The notes beneath the pieces are model-generated. The model ran no database searches. It had not been told where the DNA came from and saw only the letters and a list, made by a program, of their open reading frames with translations. From positions 1,803,001 to 1,867,000 of the forward strand of contig OY756957.1 of assembly GCA_963580455.1 (NCBI GenBank): a stretch of DNA of 64,000 nucleotides, read 5' to 3'. Shown piece by piece: positions 1 through 16,100 of the stretch (within the stretch, counting starts at the first letter, position 1; the number at the start of each line of letters is the position of its first letter). The position numbers and the translations under genes were made by a program. Source of the stretch: Euonymus europaeus (lineage: Eukaryota; Streptophyta; Magnoliopsida; Celastrales; Celastraceae).

Positions 1-1102
1 CTATACTATAAAGGGTAAAATAACTAATCAGTATAAAACAGTGAGAGAGCAGGAAATTGAGAAATATTAAATACAGGGAACTATCAGCAACTAAGGAATG
101 CTGCAGATGGAACATCTAAATGGGGGTATACAAGTCAACCTTCTAAACTTTACTGTTCAAAATTTCAATTGATGCTGTTTGGGCAAAAACTCACCAGAGG
201 GGAAATTTTATACTGCAACTTCCTCGGCAGCAAGTATATCAATTCCTCCAGCTTCCCTGCACTAAATACAACTGAAACTTATAGAGGAAGGGTAGGTCAG
301 TACATATCAGATTTGAAGGCCGTTGAGAAAGCTGGAAAGGCTCCTAACAAATGCTTACTCAATATAGTTTATCCCCCAAACACACAAAATAAAAGTCCTT
401 CAGAAATGATACAACACAAGATTGACAATATTCTACTGTATATTTTCGAGAGCAAGAGGCAAATTTTACACAGCCAAAGCAGAACATCTAATAATTATGC
501 CTCTTCACAATTTCCTGGCTCCTACTTTCCAACATTTAGCATACAACCACCGGTTAAGTGGAAGGGTTACCTATGTTACATTCACAAGATGCCAAATTCA
601 ATAGTTGTTCTCGAATCTCTTACATCCCCAAGATCTCAGGTGAAAGCTGAAATCATTCTTTAGCCAACTTCTCATCACCACTTTCTGATGAAATTCCAAT
701 TTCCAATAGCAGCACCTCGAGCAGATTGTTGTTGGTAGTTATTACATTAACAAACGTGGTTCAGTAGTAAAATTTTCCCTCATCTGCGAATCTTCCAAAC
801 ATGCCCACAGTTTTGACATTATCACTCCACATCTGAAACAACTCAGCAGCCAAAAAGCAGCAACAATGACCACTTGGGGAAAGAAAGGAAATATAATATC
901 GATGACAGGAACCAACAGACATTGCCTTCGAAATTCACACCACTGGTGTTCAATGCAAGCATCTGGACCCACCCTCGATTCCTCCAGTAATACATGACTG
1001 AATTTAATAGCTTTCAGGCATTCTTTGTGCCAACAAATGACTAAGACCAACATATTGGCCAAGGAAGATATACCTTGATTGTCCTTGACCTCGAGCAACA
1101 AA
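1..1102. other. 3' flank / probable 3' UTR of the ZFYVE26-like gene
   Basis: No convincing gene is seen here. The part next to position 1,103 is the expected 3' UTR of the large minus-strand gene, whose stop codon is at 1,103-1,105. I saw no clear minus-strand AATAAA signal. An open frame of 164 codons on the plus strand (169-663) has no recognisable domain and mixed low-complexity composition, so it is treated as chance. Confidence 0.5.
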
Positions 1103-4100
1103 TTACATGTACTGAGCCAACCACTGTTTGCACATATCTAGCACTGGGAGGGCATTTGCGTGTAGTGCCTGTAAAAAGGTATTAAAAAAAAGTATGAGAC
1201 TGCCAAAAAGTTCAACCGAGCAAAAGAATAACAGCATCAGCATATGTATTTTCACCAAGGATGAGATTTAGGATTACACTATAGATTCAAAGACTACTGT
1301 CAACAACCTGCACATAGCACCTGAACAGAGACAAAGCCTCTATGAACAAACCTTATCAACCACGTAGTGGAGTCTATTAAGACAAGTGACTTATACAGAT
1401 GTAGTTATTCGGTTCTACTTTGCCTGCAGCGGGCAAGGCCCCCGTATTCATTCTTTTTTAAGAACTTTTTTGGCTTTTATTTTGGTATGCTGGAGGGTGG
1501 GGGCAGTAGCAGGGGAGGGATCCTAGTGGGTGCAAGGGCAGAGGATACGAGATAAATCAATCCTATAACCAAATCAAGAAATTAAGGTTCTTAATTTTAC
1601 TGAAAATATTAAAGAAAACTCTCATTTAAAGAGATATTTCCTAGACCAGCTTACTTTACTGCTGCTGTCCTCGAATGTTAAAGCCTGCTGAAGCTACTAT
1701 AGGCCCAAAACATTAAATGGATAATTTCAACAGACTCAACGCCACACCATGTCCAAGGCAAAGCAAAAATCCTACTGGCTTTGAGCCACATTTAGCTACC
1801 CAATCATGCAGCATTTTGTCCACTGCAGCTAACTAAGTGTCCTTGCAACTTCACACGGGATCCAAACACCTCACAAATTAGACACAGTCTATAACCAGGT
1901 TTTTGTTTAATTTTGGTATTATAAATTAGCTCTGTTAAAAGAAAAGTGGCAACCAGGACATCTTTTGAATTGTCTGTAACATGATGACCCATAATTATCC
2001 TCTAAATGATCACCAAAGCGACCCATAATTATCCCCTAAATGATCACCAAATGAAAGCTTTTATTTACCTCCCTCATCTCACATCCAATAAGTATGCATT
2101 TATGAAGCCATCAAAGTTTGACAGTTCGAATCACAACTCATAAATTGCAATCAAGAGGTGCCCAGATAAAGAGCTGCAGCACTATTGCAATTTTCTAAAG
2201 GAAATATGCTGCATTAAAGAGACTCGAAACAAGAAAGGACCAAAAAATTTAGAAGAAGAAAAAATACTAGAAAGAAACTCTCCCATGGTTTCAGGAAAGC
2301 CAATGACAGGAAGTCGGGGTAGGTCAAATTTAATGAAATAAGATTGAAGTTAAAACATTGTGTCGTATATTCAAAACATCCCTAGTCCGGCGGAAATATA
2401 ATGTTCCGTGACAGAATACAAAGTTTACTCGACAGCATGCTAATGCTCGAAATGAATCTGGGCAAAGGCTTATTTGATGTAGATCCTATAAGTATTTGTT
2501 TACCTTATTAAAGTAGCAAAAACAAAATACATCTCAGATAAGATACAACAGAGAAATGGTCACCTGTTTATTTAGTTATAAATTTCCAGTTTACAAGTGC
2601 CCACACTAAGCCAGAAATTCCAGAGAGTGACGAGTTTTTTTAGTCTATGAGGCTGAAGTGAACGTGGACCTTAGGTTACTCAACCAATTGGCTTATCATA
2701 TCAGAAGCATTCAATCATCACATGATTCACATCAAACCTCGATCCAAAAACATTATGGGTCCGCTACATGAACCATTAAAAAAATGGTGGGTCCTCCTGT
2801 GAGTAATGCTTTCAGGTATAAAACATATCTGAAACATAAAATTGCACTTCCATGCGCACACAACATTTTCAAATATATTCAGTAAATCTTTTCATTGTTC
2901 GCATGCATATATATATATATATTTCCCCACCCCCCAATCCTCAATTTTTTTTAAATGAGCACTTGGCCTAATGGAAGCCACCTCCCACTTGCACAAAGTG
3001 CAAGGTTCAATTCTCCATCACCTCAAAAAATTAATAATTAACCCCCCTATAAATAATAAAAAAATAAAAAAATAACTCCAAATTGGTCATATATTCATAA
3101 TATAAACATTTAACTGAGAGTAAAAACAACCTGATGAGCTACGTATTGAACGTCAGCCACACTTCCACTTCGAGAAGCAATTTGAAAAGCACTCTTTAGG
3201 CGACCACAGACAACACACGCCAGCACCTTCCTGCACAAATAAGAAGTTAAGAGCATGAAGATTTGATGTATCCTTTCCAAAAAACATTACAGATTAAAAT
3301 AAATTCAGCAAATGTTTTCTGATGATTTATGGCACAGAATCAGAGCAGCTATTTGATGGAAAACATTGTCACACCAATTACACCGACACCTCATAATTTC
3401 AAATCATTTTACGCCTCCTAAAGAAAAAAGTGCAGCATCACTACAAAGTAGAAAAAACTTCTCCAATTAAGTTCCTTCATGGGAACCATTTCAGTGCACT
3501 GAATTTATGTTGCCAACAACTTGCATCCACTGTGGAGTCTGGGAGCCTTGCGCATAGGAGTCATTTATATGTTTACCCATTCTATTTTTTAATCAATTTT
3601 CCATGAACAAAGTAAATATATTCACCGAAGTGGAGAAGGTACCGGTGACTGCTGGTTAACATGTCTATTAGACGGTCAGGGCGTTCTTTGTGTTTATTAG
3701 CATATACATTTATTGCAGCCCCCAATACCTACAGTTCAAAAACATAAAATATTATTAACAAATAGGAATAAAAATGTTCAAAAATTAATAACGGAAAAAA
3801 GAGAGGTTCAACATGCACAATAAGGTTGTAATTGAGATATGTTAGAAGAATTCCACTACAGAGAAACATATTGGCAGCAAAGCTCCAAGACCAAAACACA
3901 GCCAGAAGTTAATTGACCTTTTGGCATCTTAATCAGAAATTTGCATGAAAATGTTTTATTGATGGTCGAAATATCAAGTTTACTCTCCAGCTTGAGCTAA
4001 TTCTTTCCTACTAGTAGAATCACCATGATGTTCCTGCCACATATCTAAATGATTCAATCCGATGTACTCGTCTAAAGCATAGGAGTGGATGCTGTCCCAG

Positions 4101-7100
4101 TGACCCGTGTTAAGCTATCCCCAGTGACGATGGATAACAGAAAAAGAAAACTCAATCATATTACCTGGTCCCAATCATCATCACCAATGGTTCCTTTTAT
4201 GTTTCTAAAAAATTCAGTCAACTGGCTGCCTTTTTTCCTCTCGGCAAGAGATGCAGCAACACCAGCATATATATCAACAGCTGCAAAATTAAAAGAAATT
4301 TTCTAAAAATGTTACAAGCATGGACGTGTACAATTTTAATACCTTACAGCAACAACTCATAATGTAATGCTTACCGGGAAGATTAAATTCATATATCACT
4401 TGGAATGCCAAGTCAAAATTCTTCTCCACAAGGGTCTCCGCGATCTCACACCTTCTTCTGCAACAGCAAAAACAGTACAGGTCACTTCATAACTATAAGT
4501 TTAGCACATTTTTTTAGCAGAACAATAGACAACAGCAGTATGAACTTCATTAACCTTTAGCACTTATTTTTATATTGAATAATAAAAAATAAAAAAACTG
4601 ATATATAATTCCTCGTTTCAGGCATTATTTAGCCAAATGATGCATCTTCAGAAAATTTCAGGATACCTGATGGACTAAATGGTCCATGACTGACAATGTT
4701 CTTATAGTTGCTCAAAGGATCATCACTTACAGATAAAAAGCAATTCAAAGAAAAGGTGAATCTCAGCCATTCAAAATACACGATTGTCTCCGCTTCCTTG
4801 AGCAACTTTCCATTCCCATAATTTCTACTATATAATTGTATCCTTCCCAAATAGCTGCTGAATAACATCAATTGGTACTTTATATATTATTCTTCCCACC
4901 TTTTTCACCCTTCAATTCTTAAGAATCATAATAACATGAAGAATATTGAAACTAAAGGAATAATAATGACAAATATAATTAATCACACTAAATGAAAACA
5001 CAATATTCAGAATCTTCAGCAGCGAGAAGGAAAAATCTTTTGAGAAAAATGAGAGAACGTGCATTCGAACAGTGCAATTACATTATCAGAAGCAATTTAA
5101 AAAATCCAGATCAATCACTTTTTCAGTAGCTAAGTTGATGCAGCACACAAGCAGAAGAATCAGCAATAAAGTTTCACCATTGACAAAAGAGGTCCCAACA
5201 ATTTGAAGAAAAAAAAAGAAGAATAACAGGAACTTGTACTCCAGAATTGGTCCAACCAGATAACATCCAGGACAACACCAACCTGAACGTTTCTGGATCA
5301 TTTGGATTTCCAAAGAGTGAATGTTTCCACTGTGGTCCATCTGCATCAGTAAAGGATTTTACGACTTCCACCTGTAGTGTATATAAGGTTACAAGATTCA
5401 AGTAAGATTAAGAGACATTGAAGCTGCATAAAAAAACAAAACAATTGACAATTCATTCAGGAGGCATCAGCCTATTTAAGTCAATACAGTTTAGATTTAG
5501 CACACTCAATAGAACTTTTTTTGTTGATAAAATACTCAATAGAACTTAACACGCACTTATTGCATTTATTTGTCCATATTGACTATTTTCCCAATCAGTG
5601 TAATTACTTGAGACGTCCCCCACAACTATAACAATGTGATAAACTCAATTTGCCTTCAGTGAAAGCTTTTAAAATACAGTATGATGGAGTCAGTTTTACG
5701 GCTCAAACAAAGAAATTGCCTGCCGTAAAAGGCGCTCCTCACACCACAGCAGCACAATTTCCACCTAACTTCCATGTTTCACAATTCCTTTAAACCACCT
5801 TCTATATTATTGAAAACAAGAGATGCAATATTCAGATTTCCTAACTTATCATGGTTTCGATTGCTCTTTTACGATCATTTTACTGATAATGAACATGATA
5901 ATCAAATGCAAGTGTAGCATATGGAAGCATGTGAATGGCAGATGACATCCCAAACATAAATTGCTCAGACTTACAGATAGGTGCAAACTGATTCACAGCA
6001 ACACAAAAATTTGCTAGCTCATAGTTAGAAATATTTGGACACATATCTACCCAGAAAAAGTAACATCGCAAAATTTTGATTATATATGCAGTCTCATCTT
6101 ACCATCATACGGGCAACCACTAACAGTCAACATGCTGTCACTTCACAGCCAACAAATTTATTTCTATGCATTTTGAAATAAATAAATTTTGTACCTGTTT
6201 TGAAACCCTAGCAGAAAACTTAACTAGTCCCTCTTCAGTTAGCTTTTCAGCTGCACGTTTTCCTCTGACACCCTTTGTGGAATCTCCACCCTTGTACCGA
6301 GCTGACAGCCCTTCATCAAAATGCATCTGCATTTGAAAGGATGACCAATAAGCAGACAAGCTGCTACAAACGGCAGAGAAATTACAACTTAACTGAACTG
6401 AATAAGAAGACATACATATGTTTTTCTAATAACTCATTATGTCACCCACACCAACATAATGAGATTAACTTCTAAAGAAAATAAATGGAAATAAAAATCA
6501 CTAGAATCCGTGTTAAGATTCGACGACGACGACGACGACAATGAGAATCTATGTTAGAGTGTAAGTTTATCTCAAACAAGATACTAATATTTAAACTTTC
6601 CTGGATTGCTGGTTTAGCAATTCATTTGTTGATGTACTCCTCCAGTCCTCTGTAGCACATGCATATAATTTGTTTTGCAAAACGTTTATTTCTTACCAGC
6701 TTTGACATTACATTATCTTCTTACTCTTAAATTACATGCTTAAAATCCTTAGCATCACACACTTTCTTGATGCTCATCCATTGACTAGTAGGGGGCCTTC
6801 ATTTATGGGACTCAGAGTTTATGAGTAAAGGAAACAATTAAAAGTCGCTCGGCTGATCATGCACAGTACACAGGAACCATCTCCTGTCATGCCTAATGTC
6901 TCTATGGAGTCAACATACCATGTGAACTGTTCCATAATCGATGTCATTTTCCTTTCTATAATACAAGTTTACTGGATTAATTTAGATTCCTATTAATATT
7001 AAATGAGCTCAACTGAGGATGCTGCAAAGTGGAAGAGAAATAACCTTAGCATGTTCCAAATGTTTGATGGCTTCCTCTTGAAAGGAAGAATTCATAAATA

Positions 7101-10100
7101 ACTGAATACAGCAAAGTCCAGCAGCAACATGATCCTTCTTAATTACCTGAAGCATTGGGCAAACTTGAGTAACCCGCTGATTAATCCTCCCATGAAATAG
7201 AAAATGCAAAATGATGAAATGACATTCAAGTTGGTTTGGCTTGTGGACAAAATTAATGAAACATAAGAAGAGCGATAAACAAAATGTAAAAACAAGAAAG
7301 CATATTTCCTAAAAACCATCCCTTCTAGATATGAATGAAAAATCCATGCAGTAGAATAAAAATTGAGAAGTACGAATACTATTGGACAAAAAAGATCATG
7401 TACCTGAAACTTGTATAGATAATTGAAATGCCTGTGTGTTTCACAATAGGTGCAAATACGGGCAAGAGCTGCAGTTGTATACTGATATATTGCTACATCA
7501 TATTCTGCAGATAACATTCTTGTAGCTATTACATCCTCCAGAACAGATATTGCATCATAACCAATACACATGTCACACAGGTCATCAATGGTTCCATAGT
7601 CAGTTGCCAAAGGATCTGGTCTTTGGGGGGATGAAGATGAAGTTACTACTCCCATTGTAGAAGGTTGTGAAGGTGGGGGAACAGTGTTTGGAGGAAAGAA
7701 CAGTGCACAAGCATCATTATAGTGACCATGCCTAAACATAAAATTGAGCAAATGTTGGCGAGCATACTGCAAAAGGAGAAAAGGGATTAACAACCAGACC
7801 ACTTTAGAGTTTAAATAAAAACAATTACACATTAGCATTGGTGGGATACTCATCAGTAATGAACGATGACAATCTAACCAATCACGAAGAAATTTTGCAC
7901 TAAGTCAAAGACACAAGCAAACAAATTCAAAGAGTATAACAGAAACAATTATGCATCGGCCAACTTCTATTAGTGTAAGTTGACACAAAGATTTTAACAT
8001 TCTACAAGAAAACAGAATCTAAATTAGGAACGCAGAGATAGTGGTCAATGCAAAATCTTCCAAGAAACATGCTCAACAGATTTGACAAAATTTTATGACA
8101 TGATCAATGAATATTATCATAAGAATGAAATGTGAAGTAAGCTTACATCTTGTAAGTAGTTGACACATTCCGTATATCTAATGCTGTCCAGGTTACTACG
8201 AGGTCCATCTTCAAAGTCAGAATTATATGTGGAACTGTTATTTGCAGATTCATGGGACCGTCTAGACCTCTCTGAACGTGGAAATGTAGACGGCATATAC
8301 AGAACATTGAGATACGAGTCAGCAGAAAGAGAATCATCTAAGATCGTAGGGGCACTTATGGCCAAATGTTCATACCTGAATCATATGTTCATCAGTTGCT
8401 TGACATCATTTTATGTGTTCATGCATTGAAGATAATGCTAAAAATATAGAATAAAACGAAAAATTGGGTCAAAGTACCAAGGTGAATAACACAATCAAAT
8501 TTTCCAAAAGCACAAAAAAGCCACACAGGACTGTCCAACGCTTGCAGCATCATCCCATCACGTGAGCCACCATTCTATTAAAGACTACTTTGTTTTAGTC
8601 AAAAAAAAAAACTTCGTAGTGGATGTAATGTACTAAAGTTTGGCTAATTAATATCTCTATGGTTCACATAAGCCACCAACAAGTAAGTTTCCCACCCACA
8701 GAAGAGGCAGCACATGCTGTGAAGAAGAATCCCTTATAATCCCATTTGAATGAAAATAAACTGAAAACAAGTTGGTTAAAATTCAGAAATACAAAAATTC
8801 ATGGTGTGAACTTAAATCATGACAATACTTCCAATAAGAATAAATTGGGTTGGCCTTGAGATAAAAGTAGGATCCATAAGATCAAATTATATGAAGCAAG
8901 AAACTTGAGCCAAAGAAAGGGTTATGGGGATACATACTCCATTCATAGGCAAGGGACCAGTATATTATTGAATTAGCCTAATCTTGGTATCATATACTGG
9001 TTATAAGTGTGTATTAGTTGAAACATGTCAATAACTTATATTTTGCAGTTAGAAGCTAGCATTTTATTGCTGTTATTTCATAGGTAAATCTATCAAATTA
9101 TGGAAATGATTAATGACATGGTCAAAGTACAATGCGCCTCATTAAAACATCATAATACTTCATATTTCTAGCTTTATCGACTTCACACAAAAATAGTGAG
9201 ATTTTTCTTAACCTCAAGCTACACAAAGACCTCGCCATCACAAAGTTCGAGAACTTTTAAGAGCAACGTCCGTGTTCAAATGTGTCTACTGACATGTAAA
9301 ACAACAATCGAAATTCCAAATCGAAGGTTCAGTAGTTGCTATTTGGCTAATTGTACCATAATTATTTGGTAACACCAACCTAGCATTCTATTTCATTATT
9401 TTAAACTGTTGATACCATATAAAATAACAGAGCTTCTTTCAACATCAAGACTTAGCATGCCAATAGAGAGAGACCTGCGGCCATACTATAAAAACTCCAA
9501 AAGTAGGCGTGAATTTGGGGTGTTGGAAAATATTGGCCCAACCTAAGTCCCATTAGGTACCCTTAAATTGAAAGATGCATGATGGTAGCTGAGGTAGCAC
9601 ATTGGCTTACATGGAACGAACAGCCGACACATCCACAGGTGGACCTCCTTCAATTGTGTTAATGATCTCCAGAATGACAGGAGCAGTATCACCCTTATAC
9701 AGCTGAAGAGCTTGCCTGGAGGCCAACATATAAACAACAAAAAGTAAGACCACCTCACCGTTATCCAGTGAAGAGAGCTTGCAAGTTGCAACACACAAGC
9801 TAAAGAATTTAAGATCAGCCAACATCGTCAACTCAAACCACCAAAAAGAAGAAGAAGGAAGGGGTGTCTGGAGAGTTCCTATGTTCCCGAAATTTGTTAA
9901 TTCACGAAAGCCATATTACTACAATGTATAGAGAAACAATGCATACTTGAATTTCACACGAGCTTGAGCATAGCGCTCCATTCGAATCAAAGCATGTCCC
10001 CACGCAGTCCAGACAGGAAAAGCATCAATCTGAGAGATGTTTCAAGACACATAAGATTAACACATTCTATATCAGAGTAGTATGAACAACAAGAATTCTT

Positions 10101-13100
10101 TAAAAAACAATTTTTACCTTGCACTTCTTACAAGTATATACGGCCATGCTGTATCGTTCATCAACAATCAACCTATCACGGAGACGGGCAGATGACTCTT
10201 TATCAGCAATATCATCAAGAGAAGCAGCAATTCCCGAGCCCAAGAGACTTTGAAGCAGCTCAGCACGTCCCAGCCAAATGTCAGCCTGTGATAGAGCCTC
10301 AGATAGCTCATCTGTCGACTGACTACCCACACTAGAACTACCAGCATCAGAAGATGCATCATCAGCATCCCTGCTTCTTTCTGAATTACTGGGCAAGTCA
10401 CTACCCCCAACGAGCTTTCTAAGAAGTGATTTTGCATGAAATAGTCCCTGTACATGCCACATGCAAATGCATGTGATATATGATATTAGTCAAATCCACC
10501 ACAGACTAATTGCACATTAGAGACAGACAATGTCCAACTTTGCAAGCAATAAAATACATGGTACTCTGTCCTTGTACCAGCTTTGTGCCTCAGAAAATAA
10601 AATGCGTGGTATTGGATTTATGTACGAATATACATAGTGATTTGTTTGATTTTCTCATAGACACATGCAGCTGACCCAAACTTTTGGGATAAAGGCTCCG
10701 AAGATGACGACGACGACTTAATTGATCACTGAAAACCCATGATGATGCAAACTACATTGTTAACTGTATGAAATGTGAGGGCTCTGCAAAAAATATTTTG
10801 AAAAAAAAACCTGGACAAATGCCTCAGTAGCGTGATATGCTCGGCCAATTGTTTCCATAGATGCATTCTCAGGTAACTGCTGGGAGCTCAATACATTCTT
10901 CATCTGCTTCATACACAAGTCCAGGGCACTCTTGGCAGACACCGACTCGTCAGAACACAAAGAGAGCAAAGCCTGGGGACAGAGAACCAGAATGTTTCAG
11001 CAAATTGAAAGAGCAGCAAACGTCATGAAATATTGAAATCATTTCAGGCAAGGAAACCACCAACTTCTAAAATTCCCAATTCTCACAAGATATATTGGTA
11101 TGCGGGAAATGCATTTCAGGTTGATCTTTATGCTACAAGAGATGCCATAAATTTTATCTCCAAATTCTTTACCAACCATAATCCTACAAAATGCATTACA
11201 TTAAGAAACTATGATACATAAAGTGTAATAGAAATCAAACCGGCAGTTCATTTATGGAAAAGACAGTGTCAAGAACAGTAGTACTTATTGGAAATAACGC
11301 ACAAAACTAATAGGAGTCACGCATACATGTGCAAATGTAAGCTGACAAATGTGTGAAAACCCTGTCAACTGAGATGCCAATTCATCATAAGCAATGAAGA
11401 GGGGAATCAATGTCACATCACAAGTACGCTTCACAATCGATCCTCAAGCAACAAGCTAGCCCCTTAATTACATACCTTGAAGAGAATGATATCTGGAGCA
11501 CTTTCATATCGGTGAGATGCACGAACAGCTTTGTCCTTATTAGCATCACCTGTCAGCATCCATTCCCCTGCGATTGAAACAGAGGGGAGTCGTTCTTGCC
11601 CATCTGCAGAAAATGAGGAAACACGGTCTTCTTGAATTCCGGCCATGGCTTCCCATGCAACTTGTTCTGACGGTGACAAACCCGAACTCTTCCTTTTACG
11701 GTAAACATCTTTTGGAGCAGTCTTATCTCCAGTGTTTCGTGGTGCCCACGAGAAAGCTCTACGAGCCTCTTTTTGCAAGTTAGTTAGACTGCTAGTAAAA
11801 GACGACCTTGGAGGCACACCTGTCCTGGTTTTCGGCTTCGGTCTTGTACCTGATACAGATATCCGATGTTCTCTAGAGGGAGAACTAATACTGACTGCGA
11901 TAGCTTTTGCAGCATATGTAGCAATTACACTGTTGTCTCTCAAAGAATGAAATTCTTTAAGGATCTGTAGTCAAAAAATTGACAAATATGACTCAAACCT
12001 GTGAATTAAAAATTCAGAAGTGCTTCTTCCCCTTCACTTCAATGGTCAAAAAAAAAAATAAAGTACATGCACACAAACCTAGAAAACGCATGAACTCTAA
12101 TTTATAGACAAGAATACAACTATGAAATTACTTTAAAGATATCTGAGGAGTCAAATTAGAAAGTAATATACCACAGAAGCAGATTGCAGCTGTTTCCTCA
12201 TCAGAAGAACCTCCAAAATTAAATGTGGGTGTTCATGCAACGAAGAGCATCTTTGTTGCCATGGCAAGGGCAAGGCTGCCAGAACACGAAGACCCAAGGC
12301 CCATGAATTAAGCCGTGAAACCTCAACTTCTGAAAGATTCCCATCTCTTCGTTTCAGGAAGAAATGAACCTAGAAGAAAAAAGGAAAGCAAACAAAAAGT
12401 AAAAAAAAAAAAAAAATCGGAGGAGAGAACATAATTTAAACAGGAAAGACAAATACAAAAATTGATTACAAGAAGTTGCTTTGACCGAAGGTTGGGTAGT
12501 AGCTGCATTGCACCCATTGCAACAGGTAACGCATCCTCAGAGTCACGTAGTGAAGAGAGAAAACGTGATGCTTCAGCAGGACCGCCACCATTGAGAGGGT
12601 CTGCAGTCAGAAGTTTCACAAGTTGTCGGCCCTGTAGTTCTCTCCGCAGATCGATGGATAGTCCTGCACTTTCAGCCACTTCTAAAGCAGCAGACACAGC
12701 TCCTTTTCCAGCTAATCTAAGTGCTAATCCCTCAGGATCTTCCTTACATTCCACTTCAACCTGACATTTCCAGTGAAGAGGAAGTGGGAAAGACAAAAAA
12801 GGGAGATGAAATAAAGAACTAAAAAATAATTCCATCAAATGATTGTGGCACTTATATTTTGCAATTATCATGTCCCCATTGGTCAACAAATAGGAGAAAT
12901 AAATATCACCTCCTGCCAGCTACCATGGCGATCATCTGCTCTTAAAATATGACCGTATTTTTGCAAAGCTTGTGTCATTTGCAAGACCTAAATATGCCAA
13001 TCAACAACACTATTATTGATAATAGCTAAAATAATAAAAATAACAAAAAAAGAAATCATCGCAATCTTCAGGCAAAATAACCAATAACACAGATTCCAGC

Positions 13101-16100
13101 ATTTACTAGAGAATACTAATTCGTACCTCATTCCTAACTGGATCACTTTCACAGAGATGGCAGCTGCACATAGTGAGAACATCCAAAGCAGCATCAAGCT
13201 CCCATCTGTGCATATACCTGCAACGGAGGTTTTATTCTGATAAGTAAGAGTTGAGTACACAACTTGCAAGAGTACGCCTCCAGATCAGGCATATAAAACT
13301 CCACAAGATTACGTAACCTATTGACAGAAGATATGTGGGCAGCATTATATGGTATGAGGATGGTGCAGATTACAAAAAGATATGAAAAAATAATTCATAA
13401 AAATCAAATTAACTGACAAAGATAGTTTGCTTTTGATGAGAGATCGCATAGGATCCTACATATGCTTTTGAAGATAAAATCAGGCTTCATGCTCAAGTTT
13501 TACACCATATCAAGCAGCTAATTTCTTCCTCAAGTTGGGATTATGCAGTACTAGAGTTTACTTAAGTGTTTGCAGTGGGTGGAAAATGTTTATGAATTCA
13601 GCAATTGAGAATGCTCTCGCGTGCATCATTTGCTGATTTGAATAGTTGGGAGAAGAGTAAGAACATCTATTGACCCTAAGGGTGTAAAATAATTCTACTG
13701 GAATCATACGGAATCCATGAGACAATTTTGATGTGAGGCTTAGAATATCTTCTCAGTGCTATATTTTTTTTCTTAACTTATGTATTAGTTCTTTCGGAAT
13801 AACACCTTACAATCAAATTCTCAACTAAATATAGTAGAAACAGCATTTACAGCTATCTACATCCCCGCCACTTCACATTAACCCCCCAAAGATATCTTTT
13901 TGCTCTAATCACTCCTCTATCGAATCCATGGACTGATGGTACAATGTTTCAAATCAACTTAACTTAGAGGTCGGATGTTCAATTACTAGAAACGACAGTA
14001 TGTCAGCGTACATCATTACTTTTTCCAAACCAACACCACTGGAGGAGCATTGAGCATGGGAGTTGTTGAACTTCACCCATGATGTAAAAGGTCAAATTAA
14101 CGTGAATTTAATCTCAATCTGTTCAACCTAAACAAAATACACGAATTCCAGAACGTCATCAACATATCATATAACGAGGTTGCCATAAAAGGTCAACTTT
14201 TGAAATCAAGTGCTCAAAAAGACCAGCCAACAAAGAGACAAGTTTCTCACAAGATAAACAATGATAAATTAATAGTGAGTGTGATTCTATTATAAATCAA
14301 TATAGTGAAAAACACATTCTACCCTACTTCACATACTTGAGTGCAAGTTGAGCTGCAAGTTGTTTATTCTTCAACCGGAGACAGTACTGCCAACTATTGC
14401 TACGCATACTATAGCCTCCATGGGCTTGAGCCTGTCCTGAGATTGAAATGTTTTCTTCATTTCGTTCAACAAGTAGCTGAAGTAAACGGTCTGAAGCTCC
14501 ATCACGTAAAAAGCGATCAGAAAGTGCAAGGGCATCCAGTAGTTTTTCTTCATCAATCAGACTGTTATAAGGAAAAATGAATGACAATAATTATACATCA
14601 CTTAGTTATCAGTGATCTGAAATTACAACTCATAAATCCAAAAACTCATAGCTTTGCCTATATTCCCACCATCACCCACCCCCAACATGTAGGTTTGTTA
14701 ACAGATGCCCATTTCACTTATGTTGTCACACTAAAAAGGCAAGTAGAGATATTACAACAACAAAAAAAATCACAAGAAAACATGAAACTTTTTACTAGAA
14801 GCTGGGAATCTAACTCTATTCTTAGGCCATCACTTCATGGTCCTTTTTGGTTCCTTCACTTCTTCGAAGAACATACGGAGTTTGAATTATACCGACAGCA
14901 GAATAGAACCTCAAAATAAGAAAGAAAAGTCATACCTCTCAACAGCTTTTTCATAGGCTTCGTCGTTCTCCCAATCTAAAGAAAGATACACGGTATTATC
15001 AAGATCAGCGGTTTCACCTTTTGAGGAATCAAGCCAAGATTCAGAAGCGACATTGCCCTTATGGCCGATGTATGGCAAAGAGGTTGAATTACTGGTACCG
15101 ACAATATCTTCAACTTCTGATTCAGTATCGCTGTCATGCTCACGGAGTCTCTTGATAGCCACTCTCCCTTCCGGTTTACACTTGCCATCACCAGCCTTTT
15201 TCTGTGCTGTTACAGCAAACTCAGAAACCCGATGAAGGTTTGTTTGCATTTGTATCCATCGATTCAGAGTCGGGAACCTGTCAACATGTAAATTTGACAT
15301 AAACCTATTAGATAAGTAATTTTAAAAGAACATCTGAGGCCATTAGAAAAAATACCAATGCAACTGTGATTCGCTTGTCCAATAAGATACAACACCTCTC
15401 AGATTGATCAAGCGCAAACTCATAAAACAGTCGGTCAGCATCAGGTGCTGGTAGTAATTCACCATCCAAGAATCCCGATATCGAAGAATCACACCCACTG
15501 TATAATATACCACTACCAAAAACGCATGCCAATACAGCTCTGACAGGGGACATTTTAACCAAATGTTTCACAATATCCAACTGGAGAGGGTATAAAGGGA
15601 CTCCAGGAGTTGCCGAAGAACGAGTGTAACAATTAGGCTTAACTTCTTTCGAAGATGGGGATAATACTTTGTTTTCTGAGGAACTCCTAGGACAAGTAGG
15701 AATGACTGGAATACACGCCCATCCCTGACCTGATCGTGGAGGATAAACTGGAGGTACACAAGCAGAAATCACTTCATGGACAAAATCAGCACACATAATT
15801 TCAGCAACCTTTGCAGCTGCATCGGTGCTGCCTCTCTCAAAGACCAATCTCGTTAAAAGCTGCAAAATACAATAATGGAATGTAAACTATTTATTACCCT
15901 GCAATTTTGTATATTATCAGCAGCTTGCTTCCCTCTAATTCTAAAGAACGAATGTTGTTTCCCAGAAATTCCTTTCCAAGCTGATCAATACATAGACAAC
16001 AAAACACAAAGTGCACATGGGATTTTGAGGCAGAAAGGGAAATAGGGATGCTATTGACAATTTGCACATATAGCAGCTAATTTATAGATAACGAGAAAGT

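Noticed and set aside
169..663. 164-codon plus-strand open frame near the left edge
   Set aside because: No domain, no homologue recognised, and it overlaps the downstream flank of the large minus-strand gene; treated as chance.
6518..6540. GAC trinucleotide repeat and other short AT repeats (2,908-2,922; 47,066-47,082)
   Set aside because: Ordinary microsatellites in introns or spacers; not listed as separate features.
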